In this document: piece by piece, positions 17,082-26,298 of the stretch | How positions within the stretch are numbered: the first letter of the stretch is position 1 | How the letters are laid out: each line of letters begins with the position of its first letter | Assembly: GCA_963715285.1 (NCBI GenBank) | Contig: CAVQRU010000015.1 | Location: 24,730-88,729, forward strand | Reading direction: 5' to 3' | DNA length: 64,000 bases | Source of the DNA: Sva-07 sp963715285 | GTDB taxonomy: Bacteria; Actinomycetota; Acidimicrobiia; Acidimicrobiales; Ilumatobacteraceae | The notes under the pieces: generated by a model | Told to the model about the DNA's origin: nothing | Seen by the model: only the letters and a program-made list of their open reading frames with translations | The model's database searches: none | Made by a program: the position numbers and the translations under genes

Positions 17082-19568
17082 ATGCGCCCCGTCCACCAGT
17101 TCACCGTCAGCAGCAGCGTCCCGGCGTCGCTCGAGCCGCTCGAAGCGATCGCCGCGAACCTGCACTGGGCCTGGAGCCGAGAGCTGGCACTCCCCTTCGA
17201 TCGGCTCGACGGCTCGCCAACCGGTGCGTCGTGGCGCGAGACCGGTCAGCACCCCGTCGACCTGGTGCGCCGCACGTCGCCGGGCTGTTGGGAACAACTC
17301 GCCGCCGACGAGGCATACGTCGAGCAGGTCCGCACTGCTCGACACCACCTCGACGAACTCCTCGAACGGTCGTCGTGGTTCCAGCGACGTGCCGATGCCG
17401 GCGAGACCCCCCTGGATCTCGTGGCCTACTTCTCGCCGGAGTTCGGGATCACCGAAGCCCTCCCGCAGTACTCGGGCGGCCTCGGCGTGCTCGCCGGTGA
17501 CCACCTCAAGGCGAGTTCCGATCTCGGCGTGCCCCTGGTCGGTGTCGGCCTGCTCTACGCCGAGGGGTACTTCCATCAGGAGCTCGACAGCGAGAGCTGG
17601 CAACGCGAGCGCAACGAGCGCATCGATCCCGACGGGCTCGGCATCCAGCCGACCGGTGTCGAGGTGCGCGTCGACCTCGCCGGCGTCGACGTCGCAGTTC
17701 GGGTGTGGCGCGTCGACGTCGGCCGGATCCCGCTCTATCTGCTCGACACGAACGTGCCCGGCAATCCGCCCGAGGCCGTCGCCGTCACCGACCGTCTCTA
17801 CGGCGGCGACGAACAGCACCGCCTCCGGCAGGAGATCGTGCTGGGCATCGGTGGGGTGCGGGCGCTGCGGGCCCTCGACATCCACCCGCAGGTGTTCCAC
17901 ACGAACGAGGGCCACGCCGGGTTCCTCGGACTGGAGCGGATCCGCGAGTGGGTCGGGCACGGGCTCAGCTTCTCCGAGGCCATCGAAGCCGTACGCGCGG
18001 GCAGCGTCTTCACCACCCACACACCGGTGCCCGCCGGCATCGATCAGTTCCCCCATGACCTCTTCGAGCGCTACTTCACCTCGTTCGCCGAGCAGTGCGG
18101 CATCACCTTCGACGAGTTGCTCGCCCTCGGTCAGGGCAACGCCGAGAGCAGCAAGTTCAACATGGCGATCATGGGACTGCGGCTCGCCGCACGCGCGAAC
18201 GGCGTCGCGCGGCTGCACGGCGAGGTGTCGCGGCAGATGTTCGGCTCGCTCTGGCCCGGTCTGCCGGTGAAGGAGATCCCGATCGGCCACGTCACGAACG
18301 GCGTCCACGCCCGGTCGTGGGTGAGCGACCGTGTGGACGAACTGCTCGGCCAGATGATCGGCGAGGAGTGGCACCTCGCCGGCGAGCCCGATTGGGCACG
18401 CGTGAAACACCTCAGCCACCACGAGATCTGGAACGTGCGCAACGACGGCCGCCGCGAGCTGGTCGACATGGTCCGTCATCGCCTGGGTGAGGATCTGCTC
18501 GACCCGAACGTCCTCACGATCGGCTTCGCCCGTCGGTTCGCCACCTACAAGCGCTCGACACTGCTCCTGAGTCAGATCGAACGTCTCAAGGCAATGCTGC
18601 TCGACGAGCAACGCCCGGTCCAGTTCGTGTTCGCCGGCAAGGCGCATCCGGCCGACGAGCCGGGCAAGTCGATGATCCGTGAGATCGATCGGCTCGCCCG
18701 CACCGCCGACGTCCGCCACCGCTTCGTGTTCATCCCCGACTACGACATCGGGATCGCTCGCACGATGTACCACGGCTGCGACGTGTGGTTGAACACGCCT
18801 CGGCGTCCGATGGAGGCCTGCGGCACCAGCGGCATGAAGGCCGCCCTCAACGGCTCGCTCAACTGCTCGATCCGCGACGGCTGGTGGGACGAGATGTCCG
18901 CGGAGCGCAACGGGTTCGACATCCCGTCCTTCGACGACGACCCCGACCTCGAGCGCCGGGACCGGCGCGAAGCCTCGGCGACGTTCGACGTCATCGAGAA
19001 CCAGATCGTGCGGTCGTTCTACGACCGCGGTGACGACGGAGTGCCTCACGACTGGATCGATCGGATCACCACGAACTGGGCCACGCTCGGCTGGAACGTG
19101 ATCGCAGGACGCATGGTGCGCGACTACGTCACGCAGTACTACGAACCCGCTGCCGTCAGTTCCGACGCGCTCACCGCCGACATGGCGGCGCCCGCGCGCG
19201 AGTTGGCCGACTGGAAACGCAGGATCGCCGATGCCTGGCCGGGGGTGCGCATCGCGCTCGACACAGCACAATCGCATCTCGACCCGGGATCGGCGGGAGT
19301 GGAGCGTTCCGTGGTGGCGCACGTCGATCCGGGTGAGCTGTCGCTCGACGACCTCGTCGTACAGGTCGTGCACGGACCGGTCGCCGCTGACGGATCGTTC
19401 GACGAGCACCGGATGACCGTCATCGACATGCACCCCGACGACCACGGCCGACTCGCCGCGAGCTTCGTTCCCGAACAGGCGGGACGGTGGGGCGTGTCGG
19501 TGCGTGCGCTCCCGGCCCACCCGTCGCTCACGAGCCCGTTCGACTCCGGCCTCGTCGTCACCGACTGA
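17082..19568 (+). CDS. glgP: Alpha-glucan (glycogen) phosphorylase
   Basis: GT35 enzyme releasing glucose 1-phosphate from storage glucan. The 828-residue product has the DUF3417-like N-terminal extension (LEAIAANLHWAWSRELA) typical of the shorter actinobacterial/archaeal-type phosphorylases. The pyridoxal-phosphate lysine lies in CGTSGMKAALNG, followed by DGWWDE. Other conserved parts are YFSPEFGITEALPQYSGGLG and GFARRFATYKRSTLLL. It starts 46 bases after the GT4 stop and probably forms an operon with it. A GTG one codon upstream is also possible as start. Confidence 0.95.
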   Translation: MRPVHQFTVSSSVPASLEPLEAIAANLHWAWSRELALPFDRLDGSPTGASWRETGQHPVDLVRRTSPGCWEQLAADEAYVEQVRTARHHLDELLERSSWFQRRADAGETPLDLVAYFSPEFGITEALPQYSGGLGVLAGDHLKASSDLGVPLVGVGLLYAEGYFHQELDSESWQRERNERIDPDGLGIQPTGVEVRVDLAGVDVAVRVWRVDVGRIPLYLLDTNVPGNPPEAVAVTDRLYGGDEQHRLRQEIVLGIGGVRALRALDIHPQVFHTNEGHAGFLGLERIREWVGHGLSFSEAIEAVRAGSVFTTHTPVPAGIDQFPHDLFERYFTSFAEQCGITFDELLALGQGNAESSKFNMAIMGLRLAARANGVARLHGEVSRQMFGSLWPGLPVKEIPIGHVTNGVHARSWVSDRVDELLGQMIGEEWHLAGEPDWARVKHLSHHEIWNVRNDGRRELVDMVRHRLGEDLLDPNVLTIGFARRFATYKRSTLLLSQIERLKAMLLDEQRPVQFVFAGKAHPADEPGKSMIREIDRLARTADVRHRFVFIPDYDIGIARTMYHGCDVWLNTPRRPMEACGTSGMKAALNGSLNCSIRDGWWDEMSAERNGFDIPSFDDDPDLERRDRREASATFDVIENQIVRSFYDRGDDGVPHDWIDRITTNWATLGWNVIAGRMVRDYVTQYYEPAAVSSDALTADMAAPARELADWKRRIADAWPGVRIALDTAQSHLDPGSAGVERSVVAHVDPGELSLDDLVVQVVHGPVAADGSFDEHRMTVIDMHPDDHGRLAASFVPEQAGRWGVSVRALPAHPSLTSPFDSGLVVTD

Positions 19569-19623
19569 CCGCTCGCTGCATCGAATCGACCCGTCGGCGC
19601 GATCGATGCATCGTTAGCCTGCC

Positions 19624-20871
19624 GTGGTGGTCTCGACACCCCCCGACGCCGCTCGCCGTGACGTGCCGTCACCGACGATGCTGTTCGTCGCGTTCGGCGG
19701 TCTGATGGCGAGCCTTGCCGCCGGCTACGGCGTGTTGTTCACGATCGTCGACGACTACCGCGACGAGTACGGGATCGGCGAGACCGCCATCGGCGTGGTG
19801 ATCGGTATCGGGTTCGTCGCCGCGTTCTTGTCCCAGGTGCTGATCGCCCCGTTCGCGGATCGGGGCCACGCCCGCAAGGTCGTGCTCTTCGGCGTCGGCA
19901 TCAACGTCGTCGGGCTGCTGCTGATGGGGTTCAGCACCACACTCACCCCGATCCTGATCGGGCGTTTCATCTCCGGGATCGGCATCGGCGCCGCCGTCCC
20001 GGCCGCGCGACGCATCGTGATCCTCGCCGACCCGAACCATCTCGGCCAGAACCTCGGCCGCCTCCTCGCCGCCGACGTGTTCGGCTTCGCGCTCGGCCCC
20101 GCGATCTCGGCCGTGCTCGTCGGTCCGTTCGGCATCCCGGCACCGTTCGTCGTGGTCGCCGCCGCGACGGTGATCATGCTGCCGTTCGTCGCTCGTGTCG
20201 CGGTCAGCGAGAGCACGGCGACCGCGCACCGACGTCTTGCGGTCGACCTCCTGCGGATCCGTCCGTTCGCCGGTGCCGTGGTCCTCGGCGCTGCGGTGTT
20301 CGTGATGATCGGGTCGTTCGATGCCCTGTGGGCGCTCGTGCACTCCGACCTGGGCACCACCAAGTGGGTCGCCAACCTCGGCATCACGTTGTTCGCGCTC
20401 CCGTTGATCGTGCTCGGGCCCATCGGGGGCCGCTGGGCCCAGGTGTACGGCCCGTTCAAGGTCGCCGTCGGCGGGTTGATCGCCGGCGCGTTCTTCATGT
20501 CGCTCTACGGGGTGATGCCCACGGGCGGGCTGATCTTCGCGGTGGCGATGCTCCACGCGATCAGCGATGGATTCACGGTGTCGAGCACGGGCGTTGCCGT
20601 CGGCATGACCGTGCCCGAGGAACGCCAGGCGGGTGCGCAGGGTGTGCTCGGCGGGGCGCAGGCACTGTCGGCCGGGGTGATGGCGGTGGTCACCGGTGCG
20701 TTGTACGACCAGTTCGGTCGCACCGTCGCCTACGCCGTGTGCGGTTCGGTGATGCTCGTGCTCGTGGCGACCGGTGCCTGGCTCGCCCGCTCGGCGTGGT
20801 CGCTCAACCGTCCACTGCACTTCGACGGTCCGATCGGCCCGGAACCGTCGCCCGTTGCCTCGACCGGTTGA
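19624..20871 (+). CDS. MFS transporter
   Basis: A 415-residue major facilitator with about twelve hydrophobic helices. The loop between helices 2 and 3 carries the MFS motif as PFADRGHARKVVLFGVG, and helix 5 has GPAISAVLVGPFG, similar to drug/proton antiporters of the DHA1 type. The substrate cannot be told. It follows glgP by 55 bases on the same strand, but there is no metabolic reason to link the two. Confidence 0.88.
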   Translation: MVVSTPPDAARRDVPSPTMLFVAFGGLMASLAAGYGVLFTIVDDYRDEYGIGETAIGVVIGIGFVAAFLSQVLIAPFADRGHARKVVLFGVGINVVGLLLMGFSTTLTPILIGRFISGIGIGAAVPAARRIVILADPNHLGQNLGRLLAADVFGFALGPAISAVLVGPFGIPAPFVVVAAATVIMLPFVARVAVSESTATAHRRLAVDLLRIRPFAGAVVLGAAVFVMIGSFDALWALVHSDLGTTKWVANLGITLFALPLIVLGPIGGRWAQVYGPFKVAVGGLIAGAFFMSLYGVMPTGGLIFAVAMLHAISDGFTVSSTGVAVGMTVPEERQAGAQGVLGGAQALSAGVMAVVTGALYDQFGRTVAYAVCGSVMLVLVATGAWLARSAWSLNRPLHFDGPIGPEPSPVASTG

Positions 20872-20941
20872 GCGCCGACGACCGCGATCGCTGCATGCGC
20901 GCCCTGGATCGACACACGGCGATCACCTACCCTCGGGCGCC

Positions 20942-21337
20942 GTGGTCCATCCGCCGATGTTCGACGACGACGACCCCTTTCTCGTCCGCGTACGCGAGCT
21001 CGCCGGGACGTTTCCTGGCACGGCCGAGAAGATCTCCCACGGACGCCCCGCGTTCCACACCAAGAAGGTGTTCGCGTACTACGGCGGGTCGCTGAAGGTC
21101 GACGGCGTCTGGGTCGAACACGCTCAGTCGTTGATGGTCCAACCCGACCCTGGCGACCGACGAGCCCTGATCGAGGACTCGCGCGTCTACGTGCCTGCGT
21201 ACCTCGGTCCGTCGGGATGGGTCGGCATCGACCTCGACGCCGCCACCGACTGGGCGGAGATCGAGGAGCTGCTCGACGCCTCGTACCGGCTCACGGCGCC
21301 GCGCAAGCTCGTCGACGAACTCGACGCGCGGGGCTGA
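20942..21337 (+). CDS. YjbR/MmcQ-like (CyaY-fold) small protein
   Basis: The 131-residue product matches the YjbR/DUF419 family: ELAGTFPGTAEKISHGRPAFHTKKVFAYYG near the N-terminus with the conserved K-F-A pattern, a middle VEHAQSLMVQPDPGDRRAL and the C-terminal EIEELLDASYRLTAPRKL. Family members have a double-wing DNA-binding-like fold and no settled function. The GTG start is used; an internal ATG five codons later is equally plausible. Confidence 0.78.
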   Translation: MVHPPMFDDDDPFLVRVRELAGTFPGTAEKISHGRPAFHTKKVFAYYGGSLKVDGVWVEHAQSLMVQPDPGDRRALIEDSRVYVPAYLGPSGWVGIDLDAATDWAEIEELLDASYRLTAPRKLVDELDARG

Positions 21338-21402
21338 TGCCACCGCACCGCGAGCGCATGGCTGCGCGGGCGAGTCGTTCCTCGGCCTCGGCAACCGTGT
21401 GA

Positions 21403-22185
21403 TCAGTGGCCGGAGAACTCGGCCTTGCCGGGACCGTGTTCGAGGAAGCTCGCGACGCCGGTCTGCGAGTCGTCGGTGCCGAACACCTCGACGAACGCCT
21501 CCCGCTCCAGGGCGAGACCGTCGGCGAGCGAGGTCGAGAGCCCCGCGTCGATCACCCGCTTCGTGATCGCCTGGGCGGCGAGCGCACCGCGGGCCACCTC
21601 GGCGGCCAACGCCAACGCCCGGTCGTGGAGCTCGTCGTGGGCCACCACCTCGTCGGCGAGCCCGATCCGCATTGCCTCCTCCGCGCGCACCTGGCGACCG
21701 GTGATGCACATCTCCTTGGCGCGGCTGGCGCCGACCGTGCGGGGCAGCCGTTGGGTGCCGCCGCCGCCCGGGATGATCCCGAGCAGGATCTCCGGTTGGC
21801 CGAACACCGCCTTCTCCGAGGCGATCCGGTAGTCGCAGGCGAGCGCCAGCTCGCAACCGCCGCCGAGTGCGTAGCCGCTGACGGCAGCGATCACGAGACG
21901 AGGCAGCGCTGCGAGCGCGTCGAGGGTGGAGTGAAAGCCCTCCGCGATGACGGCCGCCTCCTCCGGACCGCCGAACTGCGAGATGTCGGCACCGGCCGCG
22001 AGGAGGCGATCGCCGCCCGTGACCACGACCGCGCCAGGCAGGTCGGCAGCGAGTTCTGCCACGGCGCTGCGGATCTCGGCGAGCAGTTCCTGCGACAGGG
22101 CGTTGACCTTGCCGTTCGCGAGCGTGAGGACCGCGACACCGTCATCGCGCCGCTCGAGAGTGAGAAGTTGGTAGTCGGTCATCAC
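21403..22185 (-). CDS. Enoyl-CoA hydratase/isomerase family protein
   Basis: A 260-residue crotonase-fold protein. The oxyanion-hole segments are AAGADISQFGG and AVSGYALGGGCELALACDY; the second catalytic region reads GIIPGGGGTQRLPRTVG, with an ILLGI lead-in. A glutamate is found at only one of the two canonical hydratase positions, so isomerase or other crotonase chemistry is possible. It lies at the end of a minus-strand group of NifU-like, meaB, uspA and this gene, a setting often seen around acyl-CoA degradation. Confidence 0.88.
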   Translation of the reverse strand: MMTDYQLLTLERRDDGVAVLTLANGKVNALSQELLAEIRSAVAELAADLPGAVVVTGGDRLLAAGADISQFGGPEEAAVIAEGFHSTLDALAALPRLVIAAVSGYALGGGCELALACDYRIASEKAVFGQPEILLGIIPGGGGTQRLPRTVGASRAKEMCITGRQVRAEEAMRIGLADEVVAHDELHDRALALAAEVARGALAAQAITKRVIDAGLSTSLADGLALEREAFVEVFGTDDSQTGVASFLEHGPGKAEFSGH

Positions 22186-22298
22186 GCGAGTCTTGCCGAT
22201 CGCCCCGCCTGCCGAAGACCTTGCCCACCGGCGATCTCGAAGTCAGCCGGGCACGACAGCGCGACAGCAGCCACGGCGCGAAGGCCAGTCGTCGACCG

Positions 22299-22745
22299 TC
22301 ACGCGGACGTCCGGACGACGAGCACGTCGTGGCCGTGCGGGTCGAACAGCAGACGCTCGGGAACGCTGCCCAGCACGTATCGGCCGGCCGCATCGAGCCC
22401 GCGGCTGCCGAGGACGATCAGGCCGGCATCGATCGCGTCCGCAACCCGGGCGATCTGCGCAGCCGGTTCGCCTTGCGCGAGGTGTTCGGTCACGTCGGCG
22501 CCGAGGCCGCTCGCCAACTCTGCGGCCCGGGCCAAGGCTTCGACACACGTGTCGCGGTGGGCGTCGGCCTGTCGCGTGAGGGCGTCGGCACCCGCCGTAC
22601 CGACGGCGGCACCAATCGCAAGGTCGGGCATGACGCTCACGGCGTGCAATTCGGCACCCAGCGCCACCGCGAGCCGGGCGGCGCGCTCGACCACCTGGTC
22701 ACCGGTCGACGAATGGTGCGTTGCCACGAGAACGGGGGCGTCCAT
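22299..22745 (-). CDS. Universal stress protein (UspA family)
   Basis: A 148-residue single-domain UspA protein. It has the nucleotide-binding pattern G-x2-G-x9-G-S in GSRGLDAAGRYVLGS near the C-terminus and the N-terminal VLVATHHSSTGDQ strand. ATP-binding type Usps act as cytoplasmic stress and growth-arrest modulators. It is 113 bases upstream of the crotonase gene and 57 bases downstream of meaB, all on one strand. Confidence 0.9.
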   Translation of the reverse strand: MDAPVLVATHHSSTGDQVVERAARLAVALGAELHAVSVMPDLAIGAAVGTAGADALTRQADAHRDTCVEALARAAELASGLGADVTEHLAQGEPAAQIARVADAIDAGLIVLGSRGLDAAGRYVLGSVPERLLFDPHGHDVLVVRTSA

Positions 22746-22802
22746 CGCATCATCTTGCCCGATCGGTCGCTACCGCCCGAACCCGACCTGTGCAGGTGCG
22801 GC

Positions 22803-23765
22803 TCAGGCGTCGACAGCGGCGAGCATCTCGTCGGCCGCGGTCCACGGGTCGGTCGACAGGTCGACGACCGCGTCGGTCAGCTCGTCCCAGCGCTCGCCCG
22901 AGCAGATCTGGCGCGCCCGACGCCCCAGGCGGGTGGCGACGATCTCTCGCAGCTCCTCGCGCAACCGGAACGCGCGGCGTTCGCGCAGCTGACCCGACGA
23001 CTCCGCGTACTCGCGATGAGCGAGCACCGCCTCCCAGAGCGCAGGAACTCCCTCCCCCGTCGACCCGACCGTCGGCACGATCGGCGGACGCCACGAGTCG
23101 TGCGGAAGATCGGACAGGTCCAGCATCTGCATCAAGTCGCGGCTCGTCTCCTCGACGCCCTTGCGGTCGGCCTTGTTGATGACGAACACGTCGGCGATCT
23201 CCATCAGCCCGGCCTTGTTGGCCTGCACGCTGTCGCCCCACCCGGGGTTGACCACGACCACCGTCGTGTCGGCCTTGCCGGCCACCTCCACCTCGACCTG
23301 GCCGACCCCGACGGTCTCCACCAGGATCCACTTCCGACCGATCGCGTCGAGCACGCGCACTGCCTCGGGAGTTGCGAGCGACAGCCCACCGAGGTGACCA
23401 CGCGTCGCCATCGAGCGGATGAACACGCCGGGGTCGGTGGCGTGATCCTGCATCCGCACGCGGTCGCCGAGGATCGCCCCGCCGGTGAATGGCGACGATG
23501 GATCGATGGCGAGCACGGCGATCTCGAGATCCTGTGCTCGAAGGTGACCGATCAGCGAACTGGTCAGCGTGCTCTTGCCCGCGCCTGGCGCGCCCGTGAG
23601 GCCGACGGTGTAGCCCGACCCGCTGAGCGGGTAGGCGAGCCGGCCGATCACCCGAGCGTCGTCGTCACCGCGTTCGATCAGCGACAGCAGTCGCGCGAGT
23701 GCGCTGCGGTCGCCGTCGATGGCGGCCTCGAACAACTCGGGGGCGGGGCGGTGTCGTCGACTCAC
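22803..23765 (-). CDS. meaB: Methylmalonyl-CoA mutase-associated GTPase MeaB
   Basis: G3E-family GTPase that guards and reloads the adenosylcobalamin-dependent methylmalonyl-CoA mutase. The 320-residue product has the P-loop GAPGAGKSTLTSSL, the switch/base region IDPSSPFTGGAILGDRVRM, VETVGVGQVEVEVAGKAD with the DTTVVV strand, and the guanine-specificity motif NKAD. The C-terminal dimerisation arm is present. No mutase gene is in the window. It starts 10 bases after the NifU-like stop and is likely co-transcribed with it. Confidence 0.93.
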   Translation of the reverse strand: MSRRHRPAPELFEAAIDGDRSALARLLSLIERGDDDARVIGRLAYPLSGSGYTVGLTGAPGAGKSTLTSSLIGHLRAQDLEIAVLAIDPSSPFTGGAILGDRVRMQDHATDPGVFIRSMATRGHLGGLSLATPEAVRVLDAIGRKWILVETVGVGQVEVEVAGKADTTVVVVNPGWGDSVQANKAGLMEIADVFVINKADRKGVEETSRDLMQMLDLSDLPHDSWRPPIVPTVGSTGEGVPALWEAVLAHREYAESSGQLRERRAFRLREELREIVATRLGRRARQICSGERWDELTDAVVDLSTDPWTAADEMLAAVDA

Positions 23766-23775
23766 GCAGCCGGCC

Positions 23776-24027
23776 TCATGCCGCCTCTTCGGCGATGTTC
23801 ACCACTTCGGTGACACCGTCGACTCGGTCACGCATGATGCGCTCGATCCCGGCCTTGAGCGTCTGGGTCGAGGCCGGACAGCCCACGCAGGCCCCGATCA
23901 GCTCGACCGACACGATCCCGGTCTCGGTGTCGACGTCGTGGAGGATGATGTCGCCGCCGTCGGCCTGGAGCGCCGGGCGGATGACCTCGATGGTGGCTTC
24001 GACCTGTTCGCGCATGGCGAGGACCAT
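23776..24027 (-). CDS. NifU-like C-terminal domain (Nfu) protein
   Basis: An 83-residue stand-alone Nfu domain, an iron-sulfur cluster scaffold or carrier. The CxxC cluster ligands are in GACVGCPAST, preceded by RPALQADGGDIILHDVD, the family signature. An internal ATG four codons downstream (MREQVEATIEVIRP) would give an equally typical protein. It is the first gene of the meaB-containing minus-strand group and its start is 31 bases from the divergent small membrane protein. Confidence 0.9.
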   Translation of the reverse strand: MVLAMREQVEATIEVIRPALQADGGDIILHDVDTETGIVSVELIGACVGCPASTQTLKAGIERIMRDRVDGVTEVVNIAEEAA

Positions 24028-24058
24028 TCAATCAGCCAAGGTCGTACGATCGGTAGGC

Positions 24059-24259
24059 GTGACCGCAGTGTTCGCCGCCGGCGCGGCGCCGGCTCTTCTC
24101 GCCCACCAGGGCGGGTGGGACGAGTTCCTGCTGATCGGCGGCCCGATCGTGATCATCTGCGGTCTGCTGTGGCTCGCCAAACGACGTGTCGACGCCGCCC
24201 ACCTCACCCACGGCGCCGGCTCGAACATCAACGAGCGCGACCCCGACGGTCCGTCGTGA
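24059..24259 (+). CDS. Small single-pass membrane protein
   Basis: A 66-residue protein of unknown function with one hydrophobic helix (about residues 22-38, LLIGGPIVIICGLLWLA) flanked by RRVD, so the C-terminus is likely cytoplasmic. The GTG start is inferred. Its position, divergent from the NifU-like gene, suggests it is real, but no family was recognised. Confidence 0.5.
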   Translation: MTAVFAAGAAPALLAHQGGWDEFLLIGGPIVIICGLLWLAKRRVDAAHLTHGAGSNINERDPDGPS

Positions 24260-24371
24260 GGCGGGCCCGCCAACTCGATCGTTCCTGAGTTCGACAGGAC
24301 GGTGAGACCGATGCCGACGAGCCACTCGAGCCGGCAGTGCGGGCGGGAGTCTGTCCGGCTGGAGCACCGGC

Positions 24372-25130
24372 TCATGGCTGGTTGCCCGCCCAGACTCGAG
24401 CGACGGTGGCCGGGTCGAACAGGAGCTCGCAGGGAATCCCGTCCCGATCGACGTCCATGTTCGCTCGCGTGCCATCGGTGAACCAGTAGGCGAGCACCGA
24501 CGCATAGGCCCAGTCGTTGTCCATCCACCATGAATCCTGGGCCGGGTCCGCTGGCCCGTGGCCGCCCATGCTCAGAATGAAATCCGGGTGGGCGAGATAC
24601 TCGCGGCAGAGCAGTCCCGAAGCGATGGTCGGCAGGAAGAAGCTCCCGTCGGTTCCCGCGCCGTTCGCCCACGCCGTGCCCGAGTCGTCGACCACGATCA
24701 CGTAGAAGTCGTTGAGCACGTCCGCGGGCGGGTCCGTGCTCAAGTAGCAGTCGAAAACGTCACCACGCGCAACGACATCGTGTTGGTCAACCGGTGCGTC
24801 CCCGGCATCGCGACCGGACCGCGGCACCCTCCAGCAGCGGTCGAACTCGAACGCCTGCCAGTAGCCGTTCGACTCGGTCACGGCTGCGCGCTCGTAGCGC
24901 TCCAGGATCGAGCGGAGGTCGACGCCCGTCGGCTGAATCGCCGCGGTCGTCGGCGCGATCGATGTCACTGTGGGCACCGTGGTCGCGGGCAGCGTCGCAG
25001 TCTCCAACCCGGTGGTTGGCGAGCCGTTCGTCGGTGCGCTGTTCGTCGTCTCGCTCGACTCACGGACGCCGCCGCAACCAGCACCCAGCACGATCGCCAC
25101 CACAGCCACCAAACGGCCGAGCGACGACAT
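24372..25130 (-). CDS. Secreted lipoprotein with C-terminal excalibur-like motif
   Basis: A 252-residue product beginning with a lipoprotein signal: SLGRLVAVVAIVLGAGC, with the lipobox LGAGC. A Thr/Pro/Ala-rich linker follows, then a globular domain with paired cysteines, and finally MDVDRDGIPCELL, which resembles the calcium-binding excalibur motif DxDxDGxxCE. It is expected on the outer face of the membrane. The domain between linker and motif was not recognised. A start seven codons upstream is possible but the lipobox spacing favours this one. Confidence 0.72.
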   Translation of the reverse strand: MSSLGRLVAVVAIVLGAGCGGVRESSETTNSAPTNGSPTTGLETATLPATTVPTVTSIAPTTAAIQPTGVDLRSILERYERAAVTESNGYWQAFEFDRCWRVPRSGRDAGDAPVDQHDVVARGDVFDCYLSTDPPADVLNDFYVIVVDDSGTAWANGAGTDGSFFLPTIASGLLCREYLAHPDFILSMGGHGPADPAQDSWWMDNDWAYASVLAYWFTDGTRANMDVDRDGIPCELLFDPATVARVWAGNQP

Positions 25131-25301
25131 CACCACCACCTCCACGACCATGGTCGACCCCGCTCCGGAGCCGTCGTAGGGCACAACGACCTGCCGCCCG
25201 TCTCGAGCACCACCTCGGCGGCCAGCACGGCGGCCATGTCCGGGCGTCGTCGCGGACGGCACTCGTCCGACGGGCCGGCGGTGGCGCTCGACGTCCTGTG
25301 G

Positions 25302-25808
25302 TCAGGACGCTGCGCGGTGCTGGGAAGTGGTGGTCACCGGCTTCGTCGTGTGGCGATCTCGTAGTTCAGCGGCAAAGCGCTCGGCGTTGCGGAGGTCGTG
25401 AGCGTTCGGACGCCCACGATTGAGGCCGCCGAAACACCCGAGCGGACCCCAGGTGTCCCATCCACGACAGGTGAAGGTCCCGTCCAGCCGGTACCCCCTC
25501 GACTCGAGCGCGTTGCGAACCTCACGTGTGAATCCCAGCCAGGGCAACTCGGGCGCGCCGCTGGTGGCGAAGAGAAACACGTGGCGGCCCTCGCCGGGCG
25601 GAAGCGAGTCGACCAGTTCCCGGAGCTCGGCGTCGAGCCGCATGCCGTACACACCTGAACCGAACCCGACGAGATCGTGCGACGCGAGTTCCGATGCGTC
25701 GACGTCCGCAGGTGACAGGACCCTCGCATCGAGGACTTCCGCCATCACCTCTGCGATCTTCCTGGTGTTTCCGTGCGATCTCGAAGCGCAGACAACGATC
25801 CGACTCAT
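25302..25808 (-). CDS. Flavodoxin-like protein
   Basis: The 168-residue product starts MSRIVVCASRSHGNTRKIAE, which carries the FMN phosphate-binding loop as S-x-S-H-G-N-T. The second loop is FGSGVYGMRLDAEL and the third FLFATSGAPELP. The group resembles menaquinone-dependent protoporphyrinogen oxidase/flavodoxin-like proteins. The C-terminal CRGWDTWGPLGCFGGLNRG is rich in glycine and holds two cysteines. The role is electron transfer in general; the partner is unknown. Confidence 0.85.
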   Translation of the reverse strand: MSRIVVCASRSHGNTRKIAEVMAEVLDARVLSPADVDASELASHDLVGFGSGVYGMRLDAELRELVDSLPPGEGRHVFLFATSGAPELPWLGFTREVRNALESRGYRLDGTFTCRGWDTWGPLGCFGGLNRGRPNAHDLRNAERFAAELRDRHTTKPVTTTSQHRAAS

Positions 25809-26298
25809 GGCCCCTCCTCGTGTTGGCGACTCCCGATACTTCGAGCGTGAGTCGCCATGTGCCCGGCGGCAAGAGGCGATCGTCACTGGCTCTCCGGTCC
25901 CGCCGTCGTGGCCGGCGAGCTCGTGGCCCGGCTCACCCACACTTCGCCGACCCCAGCACCGACGACCCGACACTCCCCACGGACCCTCGAGCGCCCGCCG
26001 ATGCGAGGCGCGACGTCGGTGTCGGGGGCGAACATTCTCGGAGCGACGAAGGCTCGACGTCCACCGCTGCGAGCCCAGCGATGATCATCAGGCGCACTCG
26101 TCTCTCGCGCTGTTCCTGGTCGGGAGTCGTACGGTGAGACATTGGAAGCGCCGGTACGGGTGGACCGCACACTCGGTCACGCGTCATCGCAAAGCGCCGG
26201 CAGTCGCCGCCAGACCACGGCTGCGCCGAGCGCCCGAGCGTTCCTCTGGCTGCCTATCGGCGCCCCGGCCTCGGTCACCCACAACCCAAGGTGCGGCC
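25809..26298. other. 490-base stretch without a recognised gene
   Basis: Short open frames on both strands were read and none shows a domain, a convincing start signal or low-complexity secretion features. It separates the flavodoxin gene from the broken cyclase and may hold both promoters. Confidence 0.4.

Noticed and set aside
17070..19520. An 816-codon open frame opposite glgP
   Set aside because: It mirrors the real phosphorylase gene codon for codon in GC-rich DNA and has no recognisable domain.
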